NCBI RefSeq assembly: GCF_020906515.1
Contig: NC_085850.1
Span: 3,348,001-3,412,000, forward strand
From: Vanrija pseudolonga
Taxonomy: Eukaryota > Basidiomycota > Tremellomycetes > Trichosporonales > Trichosporonaceae
DNA length: 64,000 nt
Direction of reading: 5' to 3'
Below the pieces are notes generated by a model. The model was given only the letters and a program-made list of their open reading frames with translations. It was not told where the DNA came from and did no database searches. Both the position numbers and the translations under genes were made by a program. Positions 23,395-32,469 of this stretch are shown piece by piece. Every line of letters begins with the position of its first letter. Position 1 is the stretch's first letter.

Positions 23395-26300
23395 ATGGCA
23401 CTCGTGTTACAGCAGCAGCACTACAAGCCGCCGCCGAGCCTGCACTCGGTGCTGGAAGAAGCCGAGGCCGCCGAGTACGAAGAAGAAGACGACCAGGTCG
23501 ACGAGCTCCCGCCCCCGCCTTCTCCCTTTCCTCAGAGCTTCCAGGCGCTTTCCGAGGCCTCAGCCCCCTCGGTAGAAGGAGAAGGCGACGAGGAGGCGAC
23601 CGTGCGTGTGGTTTGCAATGTGTCCCTTCCCACTGACAAACGTGTAGGAAACGACCGACGCGTCCGACTTTGGTCTCCTCCAGTCGTCTGCACCCGAGAT
23701 CGAGCTCGACCTCGTCGGCCTGCAGCGCTCATGTGTCGACGCGCTCGAGGCCCTCCTGCCGCACAGCGCAACCGAGTCGATCCACGAGGATGATCGTCGG
23801 CTGGCTGCGGCGCTCAGCGAGCTCCTCGAAGCAAGTTACGAGTTCGAGGCCTTCCACGCCGAAGACGCCATCCTTTCCCCGACTCCCTCGTGCGACACGA
23901 GCTTTGTCGCCGAGTCGCCGTTCATCGCGCTCGTCAAGGTGCTGCTCACGGTGCAGATGGCGGCCGAGGCGAGAACACCAAGGGCGCCGACCGCGCCGGA
24001 GGAGGACGTGACCACGCCCGAGGCACTGGCGCTTGCGCGCGAAGACGTCGCGTGGGCCCGGCTCCAGAGCTTGAGCCAGGCGATCGTCGCCCTCGTCCAC
24101 GAGCGTGACCCGCCGACGCCGACGGCACCGCATGTCCTCCCGCCGGGGTACACGACCGACTTGTCATCAGAGGCGGGTGAGTCCGAGTCCCTGCCCTCAT
24201 ACCACGGCCACCAAGGTGAAGCTGGCAGATCGTCGGGAAGCCACGAAGAGGCCTACAAGCTCGCGGGGGACAAGGCCAAGGTCGACCTCAAGAGCGGCGA
24301 TGAGACGGTGCGCGCGCGGCACTCGCGCGCGACGATCGGCGTGTTGAACGACATTGACACGGTCACGAACGCGATCGAACGCCTGCAGACTGTTGCGCCT
24401 CAGATGCAGAAACAGCGCGTCGAGCTGCGTTCCGGCAAGATGGCCCGCAGGATACAACACTCACCGATGACGTCTGAGGCGGATCCAGTCGCCGCCGAGT
24501 ATGTCAAGATGCGCGAGCTGGAGGATATCTGGGACAAGATTGAGAGAACACAGGGCCCGGGGAGGTCACGGGGAGGCGACGACCAGAGAGTAGATGGGAA
24601 TGCGTGGGCTGCGCGCCAACAGGCGAGGGTGAGTGGGGGTCACGAAAGTGAGTCTGACCGGGCAGAGACAGTTGTTACAGGGCGCTATTCAGCAGTCGAA
24701 CCAGACGTCTTTGGAAGACGCGTTGCCCGACTCCCCAGAAGCGAGTCTACAGCGGGCGAGACAGCTGCGAGAGGTAGGACTGGTGTGATGGGCGTCGCTC
24801 ACACTGCAGCGTGATACCCTTCTCAAGCGACTGTCCAACTCACACGAGAAGCGTCTGTCCAATCAGGATATGGGTCTCCGTACCGGTCAAGAACAGGTGG
24901 GTTTGAGACAACCGACTACCCACTAACATCCAGCGCAACTCATTTATCCAGGGCATCGTAGAAAAGTCACGCGATGGCCGGCTCAGCGATCAAGAGGCGC
25001 CACCACCGACTCCGAAGTCCAGCAAGTTCTCTTTACGGTCAGCGTCTATCCGCAGTCGGCTCACAGACGAACGCCGGAGTGTGAAGTCCATTGAGGCGTT
25101 CGAAGTCGACACTGCCGACACCGACGACGACAAGGACGGCACCGAGTACGAGGACGAAGACGACGAGTTTGACGAAGACGCCATTATCGCCGACTACACT
25201 TTTCCGCGCACCCCTCGCAGCCACCAGCGCAGCCCGCACGAGCTCGAGGAAGAGGCCATGGACCAGGTCCTCCAACGCATGCCGTCTCGTCTCAGCCAGC
25301 AGGACTGCCCGCCCCCGACGCCCATGTCGTTCCAGGACAAGCAGCACGGCTTTTACGAGGCACTCGCGGCCTCGTCCCGTGTTGGACGCTTGCACAACCA
25401 GGACACTCTCCCTCCCACACCACGCTCCCCTGCACGCACATCCTTTGGTCCTGGCACTCCCCGCTCGCCTGCACGGTCAACATTCGCAGCGACTGGGACG
25501 CCGAGATCCCCAGCCCGCTCGACATTTGCCGATTCGCCACAGTTCACCGAGAGACCAGGTTTCAGTCGCCGAAGTTCTTTGGCCCCCACCATTAAGGAAC
25601 CGCACTCGAGGTCAACATCTACGACGACCATCAGGTCCTCAGTTCCCAACAACACCTCTAATAACCCCAGCGGCATCCGAAAGATCTCGCAAATTGTCAA
25701 GCGGGGGAGCATGGCCCTCAGCCTGCGGCAGCGCGCCGACCCACAGCCCACTCACCACGAGTTTGATGCTGCTGATGTCGGGTACATTATTGAGCACCAG
25801 GAGGCGCTGCGGATCGTCATCGTCACGATCTACGGCATCAACCTCGACTCGGCGCCGTACCTCCAGCTCGAGGTGACTTCGGCCAACGACGCCCTCCTCA
25901 CGTGCAAGCGGGACGCGAGCCTGCGCGTGGCCATATCGCTCCCGACAGCAGTGGTGCAGGGGCAGGTCGTGCCGATTGTCAAGGCCGGCGACGTCTACTT
26001 TGAGGCCAAGCTCGCCGCGATGCCAACGCAGCTCCTTACCCTGTCGCTGAACACGACGATTGCTCACCCGCTATCAGCGCCGAACCTCCGCTCGCTCGCT
26101 CCCCGGAGCCTGTGCTGCACGTCGTGCGACCGCGAGATTGCCCGCTTCCCAACAGGCGTAAACTTCAAGGACCTCCCGTCTGAGCACTGGGCCGAGATGC
26201 TCGAGGTGTGGATGTGCCATGCCGACCCGGCATTCACGGCCCATCTTGCGCGCCACACCAGAGACGGCTTCTGGCCCACGGACGGCACGGTGCTGGTCGG

Positions 26301-27408
26301 TGGAAGCTACCTGCTGATCGCGAGCGAGCACATCTGCGAGGGTACTCTGAGCGTGACCGAGTCTGCAGAGGTGAGTCGTGGTTTCGTTTCCTAGCCTGTC
26401 CCCCTCCCCAGCCGGGCTATAAGAAGGCCGTCGTCATACACCTACTGGCGGCTGCGCGGACACCTGGACTCGCCAAACTCTGAAGCTCTTGCAAGTTTCA
26501 TTCGATGGCCCCAGTCATGTCCCGCAGCAGGGAAACCTATGGTCGATACACAAGCCCCAGAACAACACACACAGCCGCATGTCCCGCGGCGAACCAGACA
26601 AACAATCCATCGGTCCTAGAGTGTCACGGGCCGGTGGCTACTACTGGTGCTACAGTCGTTTAGTGCTTAACAAAGGTCATGTCACTGACACTCGCCAGCC
26701 CGACGACTGGCACATTGTCTCGTGCCCTTGCGGAGAGGTGCTCGGCAAAGAGAGACCAAAGAACGGCCGTCCAGGCGAGGGCACCGTACGGCTCTCCAAG
26801 TGGGCGATCGCTTTGTTACGTGGCAAAGGCGCGGGCGAGGTCGAGTGAGTGATGGTAGAGTCTTGCACCTGACGCATCACTTACACCCCAGGCCTGTGCG
26901 CTTCCCTGTGTCCACCTTTGTTGTGTCCGACATGCTGGAGCTGGCGCAGGCTCACGCCGCGCACCGGTTCATCATCTCAGACGAGCAGACGGGCGACCGG
27001 AGACTAGCCGTGTGGCTCTTCAACCCGTCCATACGGGTGAGCTACCGGCGTCCAGCCAACTCGTTCCCTCTCAGCCCGAGCCACCACGGGCCATCAAAGG
27101 GGCGGAACAAGCTGCGCCGATTCTCAAACAGCTCCAAGGCGCCGAGAAAACTCTCTGCCGAGGGCCTGCCGTTCGGCCGCGCATTCAGAGCCGCAAAGAT
27201 CATGTACAAGGTGCTCGAGCCGTTCTCGCCCGACGAGCCGTACGAGCACCTGCCCGGCTTTGGCCCGCTGGGTCAGGTCGAGCAGCTGCGCTACTCGCGC
27301 AAGGTATGCGTCACGCTCATTGAATCGCTGCGCGCCAGCTCGAGCCTGTACCCCGAGCCCAGGCGAACCATGGGGTCGTTTGACATTGGCTTTTTGGAGC
27401 GGGCGTAG
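23395..27408 (+). CDS. Large protein with C-terminal HECT_2 (E2-binding, UBE3D-like) domain
   Basis: Exons: 23395-23601, 23648-24628, 24666-24773, 24810-24896, 24934-26370, then 26699-26844 and 26892-27408; the first four introns are 36-46 nt. The first five exons encode 940 residues in one frame: an acidic N terminus, a helical region with ARHSRATIGVLNDIDTVTN, and low-complexity Ser/Pro repeats. The HECT-like E2-binding domain begins near residue 755: CCTSCDREIARFP (zinc-type Cys pair), LPSEHWAEMLEVWMCH, GTVLVGGSYLLIASEHI, then HIVSCPCGEVLG, STFVVSDMLEL, VWLFNPSIRVSYRR and AAKIMYKVLEPF. UBE3D-type proteins bind ubiquitin-conjugating enzymes. The 26371-26698 segment is unresolved: the phases of the flanking exons match a single 328-nt intron, but a cryptic exon there is possible. 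Confidence 0.8.
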
Positions 27409-27864
27409 GGAAGGGAGGCGGCTTGTACTACAATACAACATAGTGCCGAGGAGGCAGGCAGTCACGTGTGCATGGTATATAATCAGTACGACAATGCTCG
27501 GGACGAACATTCCAGCACCAGTGCACGCACGCAGTAGCCGCTATCAGCGCCGACCTCCGAGCCGGGGCGTGCTTTCAAACTTCCAACCAGAGCATATCTT
27601 TAGCAGGTCTCGGCGACTCCGTGAGGATCAGACAGGGCCGCCACCGGCGTGCCGAATACGGCCGCGCGATGTAGTCAGGAACGCGACGTCATGTGTTATG
27701 TTCGGTGTCGACTCCACCCAAAAGGTCCCAAAGGTTCGGTTGGGACGCGAGCGACATTGAAAGCAAGGCAATCCACGGGTGAGATGGACGCACGAGGACG
27801 GCAGGGGGTGATTTGTCGTGCTGCGGCTGACTTTTTCTCTTACTCATTACTTCTCACTCACAGC
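27409..27864. other. Intergenic: HECT_2 3' end and MFS promoter
   Basis: No gene seen in this 456-bp gap. A GTATATAATC at 27475-27484 could be the HECT_2 3' region or an MFS upstream element. Confidence 0.45.
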
Positions 27865-29406
27865 ATGACGACGCGCACAGAGACAAAGGCAGACGAGATC
27901 GAACTGGGCGTCTACGGCGAGCCGCAGGCTGGCCCGTCGGTCCCCACCACACCAGGTAATGGCTCGACAACGACCCTCGACGCAGCGACAGCGACGGGAC
28001 GCGAGGTCGCCTCCCTCCCTCCTGTGAACGGCGGGCGCGCGGCGTGGTCCTTCCTCATCGCGGCGACCGTCATCGAGACGGTCATCTTCGGCATCCCGTT
28101 CTCCATTGGCGTGCTGCACAATTACTGGGCGACGCACATGTTCCCCGGGGACGAGGCGACGCTTACCTTGGCGGCGACGCTGCAGACGGGGTTGATTTAC
28201 ATGACTATTGCGATCCTTGGGCCGTGAGTTTCTTCCACGCTTCCGAGACAAGCTCACTCACGCTCCACGTTAGCATCCTCACAGCCTTCCCACACCTAGG
28301 CCGCGCGTCCCAGATCCTCGGCCTCATAGTCTCCACGCTCGGCTTTATCGCGTCCGCGTTCGTGACCTCGGCGCCACAGCTGATCGGCACCATGGGCGTC
28401 ATGTTCCCGTTCGCGAGCGCGCTGTACCTCCCCTGCGCGACGCTGCTCTTCGAGTGGTTCCACAAGCGGCGCGGCATGGCCGGCGGCATCCTGTACTCTG
28501 GCACCGGGCTCGGCGGGACCATCATGCCGTTCATCATGGACGCGCTGCTCACGCGGTTCGGGTACAAGGCGACGATGATCTCTGTCGGCGTGGCATACTT
28601 TGTCCTCAACGCCATCGGGCTGCTCTTCGTCCGCCGCCGTATTCCTTTGCCATCGCGCCGCGGGGCTGTCCGCCCGGCCCGCCAGCGCATCGACTGGCAG
28701 GTCGCGCGCTCGTGGGCCTTCTGGTCGGGCTTTCTCGTCCTGTTCCTGTCGTCCCTGGGAAACTTCAACCCCACGCTCTGGATGCCGAGTGAGTTTGCGT
28801 TGGCGAGTGGCTCCTGACGCACCCCCAGCATTCGCCGATACTGTCGGCGCCACGAAGCCGGGCGGTGTGGCCCTCGTGTCCATCATGAATGGTGAGCTAG
28901 CCCCTACTGAATGACAAGCTCACGGCAGCCGCCTCCGTCCCCGGCCTCCTCATCACAGGCTGGCTCTCAGACCGCTTCCCAGCCAAGGTCATCGTCTTTT
29001 TCAACTGTCTCATCGGCGCACTCGCCGCCCTCCTCCCCTGGGGGCTGGGCACGTCCTCGGCGCCGCTCATCGTCTTCTCCATCGTGTGGGGCCTCACTGC
29101 GCTGTCCTTCTCCTCGCTCTGGACGCCGCTCATCACGCGGATCTGTCAGGACGACCCCGCGCTCCCCGGCGTCATCTTCGCAGTGTTTGCCTTCCTCCGC
29201 GGCATTGGCAACTTCACCTCCGGCCCCGTGTCCACCCAGCTGCTTAAGAGCGGTGGCTTCAAGGGCGCTGTTGGCGCGTACGGCTCGACAAACTTTGTGA
29301 GTACCGCCCTGTGAAGGCCACGCTGACGAGATAGGGGCCAGTTTTGGTCTACACCGCTGTGACAGTGTTCGCGGCTGCTATCGCCGGCGCCTTCTTCCCA
29401 GCTTAG
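27865..29406 (+). CDS. MFS transporter, monocarboxylate-transporter-like, 458 aa
   Basis: Exons are 27865-28223, 28274-28788, 28829-28891, 28929-29296 and 29335-29406, with introns of 37-50 nt, all phase-consistent. The cytosolic N terminus is about 60 polar residues. Then come about 12 hydrophobic helices: WSFLIAATVIETVIFGIPF, TLAATLQTGLIYMTIAILGP, ILGLIVSTLGFIASAFV and others. The motif FEWFHKRRGMAGGILYSGTG is the MFS loop 4-5 pattern seen in fungal monocarboxylate (Mch/SLC16-like) permeases. Halves 1 and 2 are joined by a basic loop (VRRRIPLPSRRGAVRPARQR). Substrate is unknown; yeast Mch proteins do not all move monocarboxylates. The gene converges with the secreted-protein cluster, with 108 bp between stop codons. 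Confidence 0.9.
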
Positions 29407-29514
29407 GTCACTCTACAGGCATGCATCATCTCAGGGGTGCCCTCACGCATCTGTCCACAGCACACCGCTTCATCTCGGAGCTGACTGTACAATTACCTGG
29501 CCTTCTGCAAAACC

Positions 29515-29831
29515 TCACGCCTGCTCACTCTCCTTGACCTGTACAAGGTCAGCGTGCCCCTACTACCACATGCACCCACCTCCACGGGGCCAGCACCAAC
29601 AGCGCGCGCGATAGAGCAGCAACAGCTCACACGCCCGGCGCCGCAGGAGTAAACGGTCGACACGTACTGCCCGTAATACTTGCACGAAACGTAGCACGAG
29701 GCCGTCGAGCAGGGGATGTAGCGATCACACGCGCGCTTTTCGAGAGCGTCGGCGTCGTCGGCTGGCGTGGGTGCGGCGGACGCGGTGGCGGTGATGATGA
29801 GGAGGACGGTGGCGGCGGCGACGAACTTCAT
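29515..29831 (-). CDS. Small secreted 8-Cys protein, cluster member 1, 91 aa
   Basis: Starts at MKFVAAATVLLIITATASA, a clear signal peptide. A short acidic propeptide (PTPADDADALEKR) ends in a Kex2-type KR, giving a predicted mature chain starting ACDRYIPC. The cysteine pattern is C-x5-C-x4-C-x3-C-x12-C-x6-CCC. A 41-nt intron (29579-29539, GTGGGT...GCTGACC...ACAG) near the C terminus follows GAGPVE and leads to a seven-residue last exon. Reading through without splicing instead gives a longer, Arg-rich tail ending at 29493. The spliced form is preferred because member 2 has an equivalent intron at the same place. No known family recognised. It is probably secreted; function is unknown. Confidence 0.8.
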
Positions 29832-30172
29832 TGTGGCGGTGGGCGTTAGGGTAGTTGATGGGCTGGAAGAATACCGCCAGCTGCGCTGATATGCTGCGAG
29901 ATGCTGTGCCAAGACACGGCGCATCAAGACCGTCCTTCACCCAGTCAGCAGGACCCCCGTCCCGAACCTGATCACATGCCGACTTGGTGGATTGTGAACA
30001 TGGCGAATCAATCTGCCAAGCCGTCAACGGTCATCCGTTCGGGAGGTCCAAACCGTATCTGCCCGTCTTGTGGAGCGCCACGCTCCTATCTCGCCGTCCC
30101 AGTTGGAATGCATGGCGTTTGCTTGCGCTACAGCATTCGTGGACCCGCGCAAACCAATACATACACGCCGCC
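29832..30172. other. Spacer between cluster members 1 and 2
   Basis: Upstream region of member 1, with a TATA-like CATATCA on the minus strand at about 29895-29889. No further cysteine-rich frame was found. Confidence 0.5.
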
Positions 30173-30488
30173 TTATTCCCTCGCGCACATCTAGGTGTTC
30201 TAGCTCTCGTCAGCCCATTCGGTTGATGCCACCCACCTCGCCCGGAGGCCCAGCATACGACATGGGCGAGCAGCAGCAAGTGAACTTCCCATTGGAGCAC
30301 GCCCAAGACACCCCGCTCCACCCGGGCTTGTTGCACAACTTGATGCATTCTTGGTTCGAGGCCGCAGCGCATATCTTCATGTAGGGGCAGACTTGGCGCC
30401 GGTCGGGGTGGGGGTCGATGGTCTCCCCAACGGGGGCGGCGGCTGTTGCGCCAATGAGCAGAGTGGCGACGAGGACGGCGAGCTTCAT
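30173..30488 (-). CDS. Small secreted 8-Cys protein, cluster member 2, 89 aa (spliced)
   Basis: The signal peptide is MKLAVLVATLLIGATAAA. A propeptide ending PDRR places a Kex2-type site just before QVCPYMKIC. Pattern C-x5-C-x7-C-x3-C-x11-C-x6-CCC, followed by AGPPGE. A GTGGGT donor directly after GPPGE (30236) pairs with CTAG at 30191 (46 nt, GCTGAC branch) and gives a five-residue last exon ending at 30173. The coding part before the intron is 252 nt, identical in length to that of member 1. Without splicing the frame ends at 30210 (92 aa). The conserved intron position supports common descent by tandem duplication. Confidence 0.8.
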
Positions 30489-30887
30489 GGCTGCGTTATG
30501 GGGGCATATGCATAGAGCGCGGTGCTGGCTCTTATACCGTGCGAGTCTGCTTCAGTCTTGACGACGCAGTGCCTCGGCGGCCACACGCTTGGCATAAAGT
30601 GCCCGTTGAGACGTCACGAGACGGCACGTTCGCCACTGTCTTGGGCGCCCGCCCCTCATCGTTCCTTGCGTGTGAGATGCAGCGAAAGACCCCATGTATC
30701 TGCTGTCTTCTCGAAGCCCAGATCCCTCCTATCTTGGCACGGAGTGGCGGCAACCTACACTTCCAGCAAGTGCATCCGCAAGATTCTACCATTCTACTGT
30801 GCCGCCCTTCGCTGCCTCTTCTGATTATTCTCCGCCGCCACATGTGCTATATGTACCCCTTCCAAGCCTCCCTAGATCGGCTACGCG
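30489..30887. other. Spacer between cluster members 2 and 3
   Basis: Contains the TATA-like element of member 2 (30538-30531) and the possible 3' exon of member 3. No additional gene seen. Confidence 0.5.
30531..30538 (-). promoter_or_regulatory. TATA-like element (GGTATAAG) of cluster member 2
   Basis: Lies about 43-50 nt upstream of the member 2 ATG. Members 3 and 4 have related elements at a similar distance. Confidence 0.5.
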
Positions 30888-31190
30888 TCAGTGCCCTTCA
30901 CCCATATCACCACGTACAGAAGGGATCCAAGGCCCAGCGCTATTCTTCTTGGTGCAGCAGCAGCTCCACTTGCCGTTCTCGCAGAGAGACGACATGCTGC
31001 CGTCCCAATTGGACGGGGAACAAAAGTCCCAGCACGCTTTGGCCGAGGCCATCCTGCACTCCTTGCCTGCGAGACAGTATTTGGGGAGGGCGCGGGCTTC
31101 GGCGTGGGCGTCGGCGTCGGCGTCGGGGCTGGGCATGGCCACCGTGGCGGTGGTGGCGGCGAGGGCGAGGGCGATGAGGCTGAGCTTCAT
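30888..31190 (-). CDS. Small secreted 8-Cys protein, cluster member 3, 100 aa
   Basis: Signal peptide MKLSLIALALAATTATVA, then an acidic alanine-dipeptide propeptide PSPDADADAHAEAR that resembles the dipeptide spacers trimmed by Ste13-type peptidases (analogy only). The mature region is C-x5-C-x7-C-x3-C-x12-C-x6-CCC followed by TKKNSAGPW, the same post-CCC GP as its neighbours. The frame ends at 30888 without splicing. A GTACGT donor after WIPS (30917) with CTAG at 30872 could replace the last residues, as in members 1 and 2, but that is less clear. No family recognised. Confidence 0.8.
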   Translation of the reverse strand: MKLSLIALALAATTATVAMPSPDADADAHAEARALPKYCLAGKECRMASAKACWDFCSPSNWDGSMSSLCENGKWSCCCTKKNSAGPWIPSVRGDMGEGH

Positions 31191-31241
31191 GGTGGTGCGG
31201 GTGGGTGGGAGGTGCTCCAACACATCCATGTCACCTCGTCT

Positions 31242-31248
31242 CTTATGG
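31242..31248 (-). promoter_or_regulatory. TATA-like element (CCATAAG) of cluster member 3
   Basis: About 52-58 nt upstream of the member 3 ATG. It is a degenerate match to the GTATAAG of members 2 and 4. Confidence 0.35.
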
Positions 31249-31485
31249 CCAGTCGCGTCACCGTCACATCCCCACCGCCCGCTGCCACACTTGACGACCA
31301 ACCTAAAACCCACCCACCGCACCCACTTGTCCGTGCCACCGCGATCGACGGCATAGTAGCAAAGTATATCTGTCCGTCACACTATCACCGTCGGGACGCT
31401 GTGCATGTGAACGCGGAGAGCGACAACGTAGGCTATGAAGGCCGCCGTCGACCTGAAACACACAGTTGCGCCCACCGCCGGCCAC

Positions 31486-31794
31486 TCACAACGGCCCCTT
31501 CGGCCCAGGCCCCACCCTGGTCTGCGTACAACAGCAGTAGTTGCCCGGGCCGTCGGGACACACGCGCAGGCTCCCATTATCAAACATGTGCAGGCTGCTG
31601 CACCAGTTCTTGCACCTGATGGCCAAGTGGCTCCCGCAGTACGAGTAGCGCTGGCACGGGCGCCCGTTGATGCGCGGGTGGAGGCGGGTGTCCTCGATGG
31701 GTTCGGCGTCCGCGTTGGCGTCGGGGCTGGGTACGGCGCCGGTCGCGGCGGCTAGGAGCGTGAGGACGAGGGTGAGGTCGAGGGCGAGCTTCAT
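31486..31794 (-). CDS. Small secreted 8-Cys protein, cluster member 4, 102 aa
   Basis: Signal peptide MKLALDLTLVLTLLAAATGA, then VPSPDANADAEPIED, a propeptide close to that of member 3. The cysteine region is C-x5-C-x7-C-x3-C-x13-C-x7-CCC, followed by TQTRVGPGPKGPL. It is the most divergent member but keeps all eight cysteines and the GP after CCC. A GTGAGT overlaps the stop codon (31487), so a terminal intron (acceptor TTTCAG near 31450) is possible, as in members 1 and 2. No family recognised; predicted secreted. Confidence 0.8.
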   Translation of the reverse strand: MKLALDLTLVLTLLAAATGAVPSPDANADAEPIEDTRLHPRINGRPCQRYSYCGSHLAIRCKNWCSSLHMFDNGSLRVCPDGPGNYCCCTQTRVGPGPKGPL

Positions 31795-32469
31795 GGCGAG
31801 TGGGATCGGATTGTGGCCGGTCGAAGGTCGACGGCGCCAGACTGCCTGTCTTATACAGTTGCGTGGGCCTCGGGTCGTTGTGGCACCCACCACCTTCCGC
31901 CCCCATCGCCTCTAACCGACGACGATGTCCTTGCGTGAACAGTTGGGTTTGCAGCTGCTCCGCACTCGGTCGGCGGGAAAGTCAAGCACTCTAGATAGAT
32001 CGAGAGCATGTCGAACCCACTTTACGTGACGTGCGGGGTGCCAAGAGTTGACGAGATACCTTTATCCCTCACCAGCACCAGCTTGGTCGATCGCAGGCGA
32101 ACATGTGATTACTGATTGCTGGAGGCATCCCGACCCACCACAACACTGGCTTTACACGACTTCGTTGCATCGCTGGCTTTCCACTAGCGTCCTTGCGACG
32201 ACCCGTGTCAAGTGGTCGTCAACCTGTGGCCGCGACTCGGGCCCCACCTACATATCTCCTTCAAAGTTTGGGATATCGTGGCCAGCGTCATATCCCACAC
32301 GCAGTCAGTTGCCATCAGGATTCACACTGTGTACCCACATCCCACCATCACAATCTCCGCCCACTCCGCCCGCGAGAGGTAAAATTACATTGACAGGTGA
32401 TCAAGCCACCAGCGTACAACACATGCCCAAAGATCGTCGCAAGAGATCAATCATCGAGTTGATGTTTTT
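31795..32469. other. Intergenic: upstream of cluster member 4, 3' side of the permease gene
   Basis: No fifth cysteine-rich frame found. Contains the TATA-like element of member 4 at 31856-31850. Confidence 0.5.
31850..31856 (-). promoter_or_regulatory. TATA-like element (GTATAAG) of cluster member 4
   Basis: About 56-62 nt upstream of the ATG; same core as in member 2. Confidence 0.5.

Noticed and set aside
23396-23793. Alternative 151-aa frame reading through the first HECT_2 intron
   Set aside because: It changes frame after residue 69 into Arg/Pro-rich sequence, whereas splicing at 23602-23647 continues a long open frame.
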